A DNA stretch of 22,218 nucleotides from JADFUS01 sp964600025 (GCA_964600025.1 CAZRHJ010000034.1:1-22218); one strand, 5' to 3'; shown: positions 13,403 to 21,862, counted from the stretch's first letter. The notes: generated from the sequence alone by a model not told the origin. A program made the numbers and translations.

Positions 13403-13508
13403 CGGTCAAGTTATGTGTAAATACTTGGAATTTCTTGGTATTATGCTAAATACACATTAACTTTAAGGGAGTATAATATATTAGTTTTTTCGTTTTAGTA
13501 CAAACAAA

Positions 13509-14207
13509 ATGATGAGGAAGATAAAAATAAAGATAAGTCGAAATTGGTGGAGCAATACTACCAGTGCCTTTGTGGGTACCCTTATGGGTATTGTTATCAC
13601 ATTTGGCACAACTGCCTATATCGAAAACAATAGAGAAAAGAAGCTCAATGATAAAATTATCATCTACTCAATGAGGAATATAGATATGACTATAGAAAGT
13701 ATAGAAAAACTACAGGTCTCACTTGAAAAAGAAGATTCGCTTTTTAGTTTTATATACAATAACTATCCGGATAATTTAGAGCAAATTGCAGATAGCACTA
13801 TCGCCGAATTTATCGAAGCACTCAAATATTACAATGTACAATCTCCCAATAAAAGTGCAGAGTCTATCTTTACAAATAATATCGAAACTCTGCAAACTGC
13901 TAATGATATTATACTTGTGGAAAATATCAGTGCTTGCTTCTCTCTAATAAAAGGTTGTTATGATCGTTATGAAAAAATTTACGCTTTGAGACAAAAGAAT
14001 TTAGCCTCTTTTTTCATTAACTATAAACCTAACAAAGACTCTAAACTATCATATCATAGGGAGATATTAGTACAGTATATGTCCGACCGCTCCAACCAAT
14101 CTTTTTTAACGGTACAGAGTGCCGACATAAATCTTGCGAAAATATTTCTTTATAAACTCGAAGAGAGGCATAAAGAAAATATTGAATATTTAGGACTAAC
14201 CAAATAA
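13509..14207 (+). CDS. Membrane-anchored protein of unknown function
   Basis: 232 residues. A basic start (MMRKIKIKISR) leads into NWWSN and one hydrophobic segment, about 20-39 (FVGTLMGIVITFGTTAYI), then a ~190-residue soluble part rich in Glu, Asn and Ile, predicted helical. By the positive-inside rule the large domain faces the periplasm. The opening resembles Bacteroidetes proteins with an RN-WS-T-....GI-(I/V)TFGT pattern around one TM helix, for which I know no function. It is a single-gene unit between two repeat copies (13189-13263 and 14213-14275). The start could also be the second ATG at 13512. Confidence 0.75.
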   Translation: MMRKIKIKISRNWWSNTTSAFVGTLMGIVITFGTTAYIENNREKKLNDKIIIYSMRNIDMTIESIEKLQVSLEKEDSLFSFIYNNYPDNLEQIADSTIAEFIEALKYYNVQSPNKSAESIFTNNIETLQTANDIILVENISACFSLIKGCYDRYEKIYALRQKNLASFFINYKPNKDSKLSYHREILVQYMSDRSNQSFLTVQSADINLAKIFLYKLEERHKENIEYLGLTK

Positions 14208-14212
14208 AATTT

Positions 14213-14275
14213 TTATCTTTTCGAAATCTTACAAGTTTCCAATAAACTCTGATCTCTTAGGCGGGTTTCGTTGTT
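14213..14275 (-). repeat. Dispersed palindromic repeat, copy 4 (reversed, internal deletion)
   Basis: On the minus strand it reads cgataacaacgaaacccgcc, taagagatcagagtttattgg, aaacttgtaagatttcgaaaagat. The left part equals the start of the core and the right part equals the block after atagcctaag. The ~70 bp between them is gone, and the junction is at gccta, a 5-base word found at both deletion ends in the full copy (4973-4977 and 5043-5047). Confidence 0.7.
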
Positions 14276-14288
14276 ATCGTACATTGCT

Positions 14289-15005
14289 TTATAGAATGTA
14301 CGAAACTTCTTTGAACATATATTTATGTATGCTTGTATCTTCTTTTTGAATGATTAATTCTCCGTAAGATGCAATTCCAATAATTTTGCCTTTAAATTTC
14401 CCCTCCTTATCACAATACTCAAATACCTCGTCTTTACGGTACAATTTATTCCAGTATTCATTGTCTATTAGCTCGTGATTATCAAGGTTTTGAACAGTGT
14501 ATAGTGTTTCAAATTCTTTGCAAAATTTTTCCAACACCTCTACTTTGTCTTTTTCATTGCCGTTTATCATAGCTATTGAGATAGGGTTTGGAGCATTGCT
14601 CAAAAACTTAGTTTGGTTCACGTTCAAGCCTATGCCACATACCACTCTCGATAGTTGCCCTTTTGTATTAAGGCTATTTTCTATGAGTATTCCCGAAATT
14701 TTGAAATCATTTACATAAATATCGTTAGGCCATTTTATTTTTGCCTCAATATCATAGTGTTTGAGAGTGTTTACAAGTGCCAAAGCAACTATTTTAGATA
14801 CTGTAAACTGTCTATCGGCAGGGGTGTTTTGAGGTTTGAGCATAAACGAGAAAGTTAGGTTTTTGCCCTCCTCACTTTCCCACGAATTGCCTCTTTGTCC
14901 TCTTCCAACAGTTTGTAAATCCGTATAAACCAAAGCCATATCCTCATTTATATTGAGGATATGGTCATTGGTTGAATTTGTGCTTTGAATATAATGTATA
15001 TTCAT
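14289..15005 (-). CDS. birA: Biotin--[acetyl-CoA-carboxylase] ligase
   Basis: 238 residues, cytosolic. It activates biotin to biotinyl-AMP and attaches it to a lysine of biotin carboxyl carrier proteins. Visible motifs: STNSTND (8-14), the adenylate-binding loop GRGQRGNSW (34-42), KWPNDI (91-96), the lysine in FKISGIL (101-107) and GIGLNVNQ (124-131), followed by a short SH3-like C-terminal domain (~190-238). There is no N-terminal HTH, so this is the non-regulatory short form. Its ATG overlaps the TAA of the M28 peptidase gene (TAATG). It is the last gene of the YbaN-M28-BirA unit. Confidence 0.94.
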   Translation of the reverse strand: MNIHYIQSTNSTNDHILNINEDMALVYTDLQTVGRGQRGNSWESEEGKNLTFSFMLKPQNTPADRQFTVSKIVALALVNTLKHYDIEAKIKWPNDIYVNDFKISGILIENSLNTKGQLSRVVCGIGLNVNQTKFLSNAPNPISIAMINGNEKDKVEVLEKFCKEFETLYTVQNLDNHELIDNEYWNKLYRKDEVFEYCDKEGKFKGKIIGIASYGELIIQKEDTSIHKYMFKEVSYIL

Positions 15006-16603
15006 TATTTTGTAGCTTTGTAATTCTTAACTATATCGTAAGTGTTCAAATATCCCAAACGAACAAGGTCATAAAACTTATTCCAGTTAAGTTTGTGAGA
15101 TTCGTCAGAGATTTTGTGATAATCAACGTGGTGTCCTGCATAGAATGCCATAAACGAAATGTTTGCATCATAGAAGAAAGGAATGTAGTCAGTTGCACCA
15201 GTGTAATCGTCTTGTGTCAAAGCTCCAAAAATTGGAGTTAGTTTTAGATTATATTCTTTGATATTGTTTTCTCCATAAGTGCGATATTCTGGACGAGCAG
15301 CGTGGTATTCATAGTCAAATTTGATTGTGCTTTCGTCTTTTGTGTATTCACGAGCAAGCATATCATAATTTATGTTACAAACAATCTCTGTTTCAGGATA
15401 AAACTCATTGCGATTATCTACAAAATATTGAGAACCAATCAAACCCAATTCCTCGCCAGTCCAAGCTGCAAAGATAATATCGTAGTTTGGTTTTTCGCCA
15501 GTAGCTGCAAACGCTGCTGCCGCTGCCATAACTCCGATAGTTCCAGAGCCGTTGTCGTCTGCACCGTTCCAAATATATCCGTCTTTGATGCCAAAGTGGT
15601 CGTAGTGAGCTCCGATAACAAATGATTTAGAAGAATCTTTACCTTTCATTCTGCCAATAACATTGTATGCTACTACATTTTGAGATTTTACACTGCAATT
15701 AAGCTCCAACGTTTTGCCATTGATAGCTATTGGACTGTTTTTAGTACCTTTATCTGCTTTTGCAATATATTGATTTACAATTTCTTCCGAAACTAAACTT
15801 CTGCCAATTTTTGGAGAAACTTTTGCACTTACAAGTCTATTGTTGCTTTTTGTAGCAAACGAAAGTCTGTGTCTTTCTGGCGAAGGAGTTTCGTTCATAT
15901 AAAAACTCTTATTTTGTGCAAATATCTCTGATGTCTTAGAGAATGTATCTAAATTATATATAGTGATAACTCCAATAGCTCCACATTCTTCCATATAATC
16001 CAAGCCATTGTTTTTTGCATTTCTAAGTGCTTTTTTACGGTCTTTTGTAAAATATTCTTTGTGTGCATTTGGCATACCGTCAATCAAAACTACAATTTTG
16101 CCAGAAATATTTGTTTTTACGAAGTCGTTATGTCCAATTTCTTCGTCAATCATACCGTAACCAGCAAAAACTAATTCAGCTTTTACATTTTTGTTTACAA
16201 ATGATGCGTTGAAATAATCCACATTGTAGCTGAATGTTTCAGAAATTTCTGCATTTGCAGATTTTGCAGTATAAACTTTCAAATAATTGTTTTCTCCGAC
16301 AGTGTTTTTGATTAGTGCAATTTTTTGGAAATAAGAACGAGTGCCGTCAGAATTAATATCTCCATAAGGCTCAATTCCGTTCATTTGCAAAAGTGAAACA
16401 AGATAATTAGCAGCCAAACGTCCACCTCTGTCTATGGTGCTACGGCCTTCCATATAGTCCGAACTAAAAAAATCAAGTTGAGCTTTCAAAAAATTGTCTT
16501 TCAAGACCTCAAAACCCTTTTGTTTTGGGCTTTGTTGGGCAAAAGTATTTGCCGAAATTCCAAGCAATACAATGCTTAAAATCAAAATTAATGTTTTTTT
16601 CAT
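15005..16603 (-). CDS. Secreted M28 family zinc aminopeptidase with inserted PA-like domain
   Basis: 532 residues. Residues 1-22 are a signal peptide ending TFA before QQS. A PA-like insert spans about 130-225 (ELVFAGYG, GKIVVLIDG, GAIGVITIYN). The M28 catalytic domain follows with zinc ligands in order: His333 in GAHYDH, Asp349 in GADDNGSG, Glu384/385 in TGEELGL, Asp414 in NYDM and a C-terminal His in DYHKISD (His496). All are present, so it should be active, removing N-terminal residues from peptides in the periplasm or outside the cell; the preferred residue is unknown. It follows the YbaN gene by 25 nt and overlaps birA by one base. Confidence 0.92.
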   Translation of the reverse strand: MKKTLILILSIVLLGISANTFAQQSPKQKGFEVLKDNFLKAQLDFFSSDYMEGRSTIDRGGRLAANYLVSLLQMNGIEPYGDINSDGTRSYFQKIALIKNTVGENNYLKVYTAKSANAEISETFSYNVDYFNASFVNKNVKAELVFAGYGMIDEEIGHNDFVKTNISGKIVVLIDGMPNAHKEYFTKDRKKALRNAKNNGLDYMEECGAIGVITIYNLDTFSKTSEIFAQNKSFYMNETPSPERHRLSFATKSNNRLVSAKVSPKIGRSLVSEEIVNQYIAKADKGTKNSPIAINGKTLELNCSVKSQNVVAYNVIGRMKGKDSSKSFVIGAHYDHFGIKDGYIWNGADDNGSGTIGVMAAAAAFAATGEKPNYDIIFAAWTGEELGLIGSQYFVDNRNEFYPETEIVCNINYDMLAREYTKDESTIKFDYEYHAARPEYRTYGENNIKEYNLKLTPIFGALTQDDYTGATDYIPFFYDANISFMAFYAGHHVDYHKISDESHKLNWNKFYDLVRLGYLNTYDIVKNYKATK

Positions 16604-16628
16604 AATGTTTATATGTTTTTTTTGTTAT

Positions 16629-17009
16629 TTATTCTTTGTCTTTTATTTTTATGTGTTTAATCATAAACACTAATCCAATTCCGCCTACACCAATCAATGA
16701 ATAAGCCAAATAAGGGTATTTGTTCCAGTACAAAACCACCGAAAAGCTAACCATTGTAAGCATTATTAATATTGATATTAATTTTGATGCTGGGCTTACG
16801 CCTTTGGGATTAACGTACTTTCGTATCATTTTGTTTTCTACCAGTTGGTTGTGTAGTGCAATCCAACTATGTGAATATGCCCAAAGAGCCAATAAATATA
16901 GTGGGGTAGTGGGTAATCCTGGTACAAAAATCCCAATACTACCTGCAATTAGAGCTAATGTGCCAATAATTATATAAACTGCTTTTTTCGCTTTATTCAT
17001 AGTCCACAA
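16629..17009 (-). CDS. YbaN / DUF454 family inner-membrane protein
   Basis: 126 residues with a membrane segment at about 10-28, a family core GIFVPGLPTTPLYLLALWAY (26-45), and two C-terminal hydrophobic segments (~72-91 and 96-116). The PGLPTTP motif and the HSWIALHNQL stretch that follows are typical of DUF454 (E. coli YbaN). No biochemical function is established. An alternative ATG lies three codons in (17000). It is the first gene of the unit with the M28 peptidase and birA. Confidence 0.88.
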   Translation of the reverse strand: MWTMNKAKKAVYIIIGTLALIAGSIGIFVPGLPTTPLYLLALWAYSHSWIALHNQLVENKMIRKYVNPKGVSPASKLISILIMLTMVSFSVVLYWNKYPYLAYSLIGVGGIGLVFMIKHIKIKDKE

Positions 17010-17050
17010 AAGTATTAAAAATTAATACAATTTCAAAAACTGTTTTTTAT

Positions 17051-17082
17051 TTTGTTTGTTTCTTCAAAAATATTTATCTTTA
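17051..17082 (+). promoter_or_regulatory. Promoter of the serine hydrolase gene
   Basis: TTTG at 17051-17054, a 20-nt spacer, and TATCTTTA at 17075-17082, one base off the TAnnTTTG consensus. The leader would be about 68 nt. The same 147-nt spacer must also hold the minus-strand promoter of the YbaN unit, which I cannot place. Confidence 0.5.
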
Positions 17083-17156
17083 CAAAGTTTATTTCAAAAA
17101 ATTAGTTTTTTGTTTTGATAGGCTAATTAATTATTTAATGTTATAAAATCTGAATT

Positions 17157-18461
17157 TTGAAAAGAAAAATATATTTACTCTCACTTATTGCTATTTGGTT
17201 TTTATCTTTGAGTGCAATCGTAATCCGAAAAAACACATCTGGAATTGTTGTACAGGATATTTCAAGTCCTGCCGTTGTGCTTACCAACAAACTTTCTGAT
17301 ATTCCAGAGGCTCTCAAATTCGATAAAAGTATAGAACGTTATATGCGTCGTTGGCGTGTAAAGGGACTGACTGTTGGTGTGATGAAAAACAATAAGTTGG
17401 TTTATGCAAAAGGCTATGGTTATGCGGATGTTGAAAAAGAAATTGCTTGTGAGGCGTTTAGTGAGTTTCGTTTAGCTTCTATGTCAAAACTCATAACTGG
17501 TATTGCAGTTATGAAACTAATAGACGACGGGTATTTGTCGCTTTCCGATAAAGTGTTTGGTGAGGGTTCGTTGCTTGGTAGAGATTATCCAAAATATCGT
17601 GATAAAAGGGTTAGCGATATTACAGTGGAGCATCTTTTGCGTCACGAAGGTGGTTTTACTACCCCTATTGGCGACCCAATGTTTAAGATTGAATTAGTTG
17701 AGCTTGGTTTGGACGTGGAGCGTCCAATATCTAATGAACAAACTATTGAATATGCACTTTCACGCAAATTAGGTTTCAAACCAGGGCGTTCTCGCAAATA
17801 TTCAAATGTTGGTTATCTGCTTTTGTCAAAAGTTATCGAAAAAGCATCTGGAAAATCTTATGAGGATTATGTTACTCAAAAAATCCTTATCCCTGCTGGT
17901 TGTTATAATACTCATTTGGCAAAAAATCTTTATGAAGACCGAAGGGCTCACGAGGTTAAATATTATTCTGGTTCAAAAGAAGATTTTATTCCTGCGTATG
18001 ATGGCTCAGGGGATATTCTGCCGAAACAATACGGAGGGAATGATGTAGTTGCTTTGCAGGGTGCTGGTGCGTGGGTATCGACTGTTGGGGATATGCTTAG
18101 ATTGGCACTTTCGATAGATGGCAAAAATGCAAGTTCTAATTTCAAAGACGTAATTTCTGCCAAAAGTGTTTCCAAAATGCAAACTCCTCTTAGAGGTCGA
18201 ATGTCTATTGGTTGGGCAAGTGTGAATGGTGGTAAATTTGTGCGAACTGGCTCTTTTTGTGGTACTTCTACCATTATGAGCATAGATCCAGATGGAACAA
18301 GTTGGATAGTGCTTTCAAATACAAGCTCTTATATTGGCTATCGTCTGAATAATAATTTTAAATCAATGATGAGAAATTCTTTGAAATCTCTCCCAAAATT
18401 TGCTCCCGACAGAAATCTTTTTGACGAAGATTATATAGAGGACTTTATGGATAATCAATAG
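17157..18461 (+). CDS. Beta-lactamase-fold serine hydrolase (PF00144 type)
   Basis: 434 residues. The gene appears to start with TTG: the next in-frame ATG would remove the hydrophobic N-terminus (residues 5-23), which looks like a signal anchor or signal peptide, and the upstream ATG at 17138 is out of frame. The catalytic pattern of the class C/esterase-like group is present: SMSK (Ser108 nucleophile, Lys111), YSN (Tyr215-Asn217), and RTGSFCGTST near residue 362 in the position of the usual H/K-T-G. Such proteins are peptidases, amidases or esterases in the periplasm; true beta-lactamase activity is not implied. It is monocistronic, between a promoter and a convergent repeat plus terminator. 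Confidence 0.88.
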   Translation: MKRKIYLLSLIAIWFLSLSAIVIRKNTSGIVVQDISSPAVVLTNKLSDIPEALKFDKSIERYMRRWRVKGLTVGVMKNNKLVYAKGYGYADVEKEIACEAFSEFRLASMSKLITGIAVMKLIDDGYLSLSDKVFGEGSLLGRDYPKYRDKRVSDITVEHLLRHEGGFTTPIGDPMFKIELVELGLDVERPISNEQTIEYALSRKLGFKPGRSRKYSNVGYLLLSKVIEKASGKSYEDYVTQKILIPAGCYNTHLAKNLYEDRRAHEVKYYSGSKEDFIPAYDGSGDILPKQYGGNDVVALQGAGAWVSTVGDMLRLALSIDGKNASSNFKDVISAKSVSKMQTPLRGRMSIGWASVNGGKFVRTGSFCGTSTIMSIDPDGTSWIVLSNTSSYIGYRLNNNFKSMMRNSLKSLPKFAPDRNLFDEDYIEDFMDNQ

Positions 18462-18464
18462 AGT

Positions 18465-18599
18465 TCTAAACTCGTCTATCTTGTATATTTTGCCGATACT
18501 CATAACTCACGTACTGCTGTACGCTACGTTATATATGTAAAATATCCTAATAGATACGAGTTTATTATAATTTGTACGATTTTGAAAAGAAATTTTTTA
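18465..18599 (+). repeat. Dispersed palindromic repeat, copy 5a
   Basis: It aligns with 4965-5090: ctatcttgtatatttt (18476-18491), cacgtactgctgtacgctac (18509-18528), gttatatatg (18528-18537), atatcctaatagat and cgagtttatta. The outer stem is intact but different in sequence: taaactcgt (18467-18475) pairs with acgagttta (18556-18564). The inner hairpin is cgtac-tgct-gtacg (18510-18523), with the same stem and another loop. Confidence 0.75.
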
Positions 18600-18645
18600 T
18601 TGTAGTTCGCTAAAAACTAAACTTGTCTATTTCTGAAATTCATAC
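18599..18645 (+). repeat. Dispersed repeat, copy 5b (left end fragment)
   Basis: It reads attgtagttcgctaaaaac, then taaacttgtctatttctgaa. The start matches 4947-4970 and 184-200, the middle matches tcgcctatcttgtctatttc in degenerate form, and the end resembles tctgaaattta at 234-244. It directly follows copy 5a, as copy 1b follows copy 1a. Confidence 0.55.
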
Positions 18646-18651
18646 ATTAAT

Positions 18652-18681
18652 AAAAAAACCTGCCAATTTGGCAGGTTTTTT
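18652..18681. terminator. Bidirectional rho-independent terminator
   Basis: A7-cctgccaa-t-ttggcagg-T7: perfect arms, with an A tract on the left and a T tract on the right, between the convergent serine hydrolase and pepD genes. It should work in both directions. Confidence 0.92.
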
Positions 18682-18698
18682 GTCATGTATATGCTTTG

Positions 18699-20162
18699 TT
18701 ATTTAACAGGAGCATTTTTGATAGTTTCTAACAATAATTTGTAGAATTTATCAACTGTTTCGATATTTACTTTTTCGTCTGGTGAGTGAGGGAAACGGAT
18801 TGTAGGACCAAATGAAATCATATCAAGATTAGTGTATGTTGCACCAATGATACCACATTCCAAACCAGCGTGAACAGCACGAATTTCTGGTGTTTTGCCA
18901 AACAAGTCTTTGTAAATCTCTTGCATTTTTTTCAAAATAGGAGATTTCATATTTGGTTGCCAACCTTCGTAACCAGCATCAACTTGAACTTTTGCATTTG
19001 GGATTAGCTCAAATACAGAACAAGTCATTTCTATAATATCTTGTTTTTGTGTTTTGCCTGAACTACGAACCAAGAAAGTTAATTCTACGTTATCGCTATT
19101 AGTTTTAACTATACCCAAGTTAGATGAAGTTTCAACTAAGTTTTCCATTGCATCTGAGCGTCTAAGAACACCATTTACTACTGCATAAGCAGAGTTTACG
19201 ATATTGTTTGCAGATACTTTGTCCATAACTTTTGCAGGAGTAGCAATTTCGTTTGCTTTTACACAAATGCCACCATCAACTGCTTCGTACTCTTTTGCAA
19301 TAAATGCTCCAATTTCTTCGATACGAGCCATTGTAGCTGCTTTTTTGTCTGCTGCTACTGCAATAATTGCATTGCCTTCACGTGGGATAGCATTACGCAT
19401 ATTTCCAGCGTCAAAAGAAACAAGTCTTGCATCAAACTCACGGATAACATAACGAAGAACACGTGCAATTACTTTGTTAGCGTTTGCTCTTTGTAGAATA
19501 GCTTCCATACCAGAGTGTCCGCCTTTAAGTCCTTTAACGTCAATTTCGATACCTACCATACCTGCCTCAGTAGCCTCAGTAGAGAAAGGAATGTTTACAT
19601 TAACGTCTGAACCACCAGCACAACCTACGTATAATTCACCTTCGTCCTCAGAGTCAAGGTTTAGAAGAATATCGCCTTGCAACAGACCTGCTTTTAGACC
19701 AAAAGCACCTTCCATACCTGCCTCCTCACATCTTGTGAAAAGAGCTTCGATAAGTCCGTGATTTTCGTTAACGCTTTCCATAACTGCAAGTGCAGCAGCT
19801 GCACCCATACCGTTGTCAGAACCAAGTGTAGTGCCGTCAGCAGTTACCCAATCGCCGTCTATATATGCTTGAATAGAGTCTTTTAGGAAATCAAAATCTT
19901 TGTCAGAGTTTTTTTGAGGTACCATATCAATGTGTGCCTGCATAATCAAACCCATTCTGTTTTCATAACCTTTTGTAGCAGGTTTTCTCATCAAGATATT
20001 GTTTGCATCGTCTTGAATACACTCGATATTGTGTTTTTTAGCAAATTCTTTAAGGTATTCAATGATAGCCTCTTCGTGGTGAGAAGGGTGTGGAATGTTG
20101 CAGATTTCTTTGAAAATACCCCAAACCACCTCTGGTTTAAGATTTTCGATTGATTTATTCAT
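18699..20162 (-). CDS. pepD: Aminoacyl-histidine dipeptidase / cytosolic beta-alanyl-His-type dipeptidase, M20
   Basis: 487 residues, the normal length of PepD, with no signal peptide, hence cytosolic. It is an M20 metallopeptidase with two zinc ions: His77 and Asp79 in QAHIDMV, bridging Asp116 in GSDNGMG, Glu146/147 in RCEEAGM, Asp170 in NLDSEDEGE, and His459 in FPHSPDE; His431 sits in HAGLECG. All are intact. The lid domain lies at about 205-385 and includes KGGHSGME (213-220). The enzyme hydrolyses Xaa-His and other dipeptides imported or formed inside the cell. It forms a single-gene unit divergent from the permease gene. Confidence 0.95.
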   Translation of the reverse strand: MNKSIENLKPEVVWGIFKEICNIPHPSHHEEAIIEYLKEFAKKHNIECIQDDANNILMRKPATKGYENRMGLIMQAHIDMVPQKNSDKDFDFLKDSIQAYIDGDWVTADGTTLGSDNGMGAAAALAVMESVNENHGLIEALFTRCEEAGMEGAFGLKAGLLQGDILLNLDSEDEGELYVGCAGGSDVNVNIPFSTEATEAGMVGIEIDVKGLKGGHSGMEAILQRANANKVIARVLRYVIREFDARLVSFDAGNMRNAIPREGNAIIAVAADKKAATMARIEEIGAFIAKEYEAVDGGICVKANEIATPAKVMDKVSANNIVNSAYAVVNGVLRRSDAMENLVETSSNLGIVKTNSDNVELTFLVRSSGKTQKQDIIEMTCSVFELIPNAKVQVDAGYEGWQPNMKSPILKKMQEIYKDLFGKTPEIRAVHAGLECGIIGATYTNLDMISFGPTIRFPHSPDEKVNIETVDKFYKLLLETIKNAPVK

Positions 20163-20183
20163 AACTTTATAAATTTAATTGAT

Positions 20184-20191
20184 TATATTTG
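20184..20191 (+). promoter_or_regulatory. -7 box upstream of the permease gene
   Basis: TATATTTG, a perfect -7 match; no convincing -33 TTTG. Transcription would start near 20198. The open frame extends upstream to a TTG at 20179, but that codon lies before this promoter, which supports the ATG at 20233. A weaker minus-strand box (TACCTTGC, complement of 20197-20204) could serve pepD. Confidence 0.45.
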
Positions 20192-20232
20192 TAGTCGCAA
20201 GGTACGAAATTTTTTATTTAAAAAAAAATTAT

Positions 20233-21480
20233 ATGAAAAAATTTATGTTATTTATCGAGTATGTCAAAATTGCTGCGGAATCTCTTGCAGCCTCTAAACT
20301 TAGAACGTTTTTGACTGTCATAATTATAGGTGTGGGAATATCTGCACTTATTTCTATTAGTACTGCTTCTAAATCTATGGAAAGTACAGTTCAAGATTCT
20401 TTCGATTCTTTTGGAGGTGGTGTGGTGTATGTCTATCCTAATTACGACAACTCTTCACAAAATGTTAAGTCCCGAAAAAGACCTTTGCAAATAACTCTTG
20501 ACCAAGCACAAAACCTTGATAAATATATGAGGGCAGAGGGCAAGGCTACTGTTTCTATTTCTAAATCGGTAGGGGGATTTTCTTTGCTTTATCAATCCAA
20601 AAAAACAGAGCCAGAGGTTAGAGTTGTGGCTATTAATGATAATTTTTTGAGTGTAGAGGGTGTTAAGATTGGTAAAGGTGAGAATTTTTCGGAAAAAGAT
20701 TTTGAAAATAGTGCTTTGAAAGTAATTATTGGAACTGATATTGCAAAAAAATTATTTGGAGATAAAGACCCACTTGGGGAGTATGTAATGTTTGGCGGTA
20801 CAAAATACGAAGTAATTGCAGTTACCCAAAAACGTGGTACTATGATGAATGGTAATAGTGGAGATAATGAGTGTTATATAGTACTCAATAATTATAAGAA
20901 AATTGCAAAAGACAAAAATAATTTCAGTATTCGTGTCAAAGAAAACCCTGATTATTTCAACCAGCGACAAGATTTTATAGATAAAATTACTTCTACATTT
21001 AGGATTGTACGCAAACTTTATCCCGTAGATTCAAATGATTTTAGGATTTATGATAGCTCTGAGGGTATGGACGAGTTTAAAACTATTTTTGGAGGAATTA
21101 CCTTTGCAATCCAAATTTTTGGTTTTATTGCGATTTTTGGTGCGTCTATTGGACTAATGAATATTATGCTTGTTTCGGTTGCCGAAAAAACTCGTGAGAT
21201 AGGAACTCGTAGGGCTTTGGGAGCAAGTGCAAAAGCTATCAAAATACAATTCTTGGTGGAATCTATTTTGGTTAGTATATATGGTGGTATTTTTGGTATA
21301 ATATTAGGAATTTCGATAGGTAATGCAGTAGCAATACTTATGCATACAAATTTTGTAGTTCCTTGGTTGTGGATAAATATAGGTCTTGTGATATGTTTTA
21401 GTGTTGGAGTTCTTGCTGGATATTTGCCAGCTGTCAAAGCGTCAAAATTAGACCCAATAGAGGCACTTCGTCACGAGTAG
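20233..21480 (+). CDS. ABC transporter permease, MacB/FtsX type
   Basis: 415 residues from the preferred ATG. One N-terminal membrane helix (~25-45, after AASKLRTF), a large periplasmic MacB-type domain (~46-285, including VEGVKIGKGENFSEKD), then three membrane helices (~288-314, 341-366, 376-396). Family marks are EKTREIGTRRALGA (318-331), the coupling segment that contacts the ATPase, and the terminal LDPIEALRHE. It works with a cytosolic ATPase and often a membrane-fusion partner to drive export or envelope processes; neither partner is in the window, and the following 200 nt lead to tRNA genes, so the partners are upstream elsewhere or unlinked. Substrate unknown. Confidence 0.92.
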   Translation: MKKFMLFIEYVKIAAESLAASKLRTFLTVIIIGVGISALISISTASKSMESTVQDSFDSFGGGVVYVYPNYDNSSQNVKSRKRPLQITLDQAQNLDKYMRAEGKATVSISKSVGGFSLLYQSKKTEPEVRVVAINDNFLSVEGVKIGKGENFSEKDFENSALKVIIGTDIAKKLFGDKDPLGEYVMFGGTKYEVIAVTQKRGTMMNGNSGDNECYIVLNNYKKIAKDKNNFSIRVKENPDYFNQRQDFIDKITSTFRIVRKLYPVDSNDFRIYDSSEGMDEFKTIFGGITFAIQIFGFIAIFGASIGLMNIMLVSVAEKTREIGTRRALGASAKAIKIQFLVESILVSIYGGIFGIILGISIGNAVAILMHTNFVVPWLWINIGLVICFSVGVLAGYLPAVKASKLDPIEALRHE

Positions 21481-21643
21481 TGTGTTTTCTTTTGATTGAT
21501 AGATATGTATTGAATATAGGTGAATTAATATGTGGTTTTTAGTTTGATTTAATAATAAAGAATTTATTGCGTTGTTATAAATATTTGTATATTAAAGGAT
21601 TGGGTTTTAAGTTTTTTTTTTATTAAGTTTTTTTAAAATATTA

Positions 21644-21675
21644 TTTGGTAATTAAAAAAATTGTATCTATCTTTG
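21644..21675 (+). promoter_or_regulatory. Promoter of the tRNA cluster
   Basis: TTTG at 21644-21647, a 20-nt spacer, and TATCTTTG at 21668-21675: perfect match. Transcription would begin near 21682, only about six bases before the first tRNA. Confidence 0.75.
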
Positions 21676-21687
21676 CAACGCAAACGA

Positions 21688-21779
<92 letters not shown>

Positions 21780-21787
21780 GATTTTTT

Positions 21788-21862
21788 CGGGGTGTAGCGC
21801 AGTCCGGTTAGCGCACCTGCTTTGGGAGCAGGGGGTCCCAGGTTCGAATCCTGGTACCCCGA
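21788..21862 (+). tRNA. tRNA-Pro (anticodon UGG)
   Basis: 75 nt. Acceptor CGGGGTG (21788-21794) pairs with TACCCCG (21855-21861), with A21862 as discriminator. The anticodon stem cctgc/gcagg encloses TTTGGGA with TGG at 21823-21825. The T arm is ccagg-ttcgaat-cctgg. CCA is not encoded, unlike in the neighbouring tRNA-Ser. Confidence 0.96.

Larger units (their letters stand above)
13126..13508. other. Intergenic region with terminator, repeat copy 3 and a promoter
   Basis: 383 nt without a gene. From left to right: terminator (13141-13188), reversed repeat fragment (13189-13263), about 100 nt with nothing recognisable (13268-13370), then a promoter (13371-13402) about 107 nt before the next start codon. 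Confidence 0.7.

Noticed and set aside
17157..18461. Antibiotic-resistance beta-lactamase
   Set aside because: The SxxK/YxN fold is shared by many esterases and peptidases of PF00144; the RTG motif and length do not point to a resistance enzyme.
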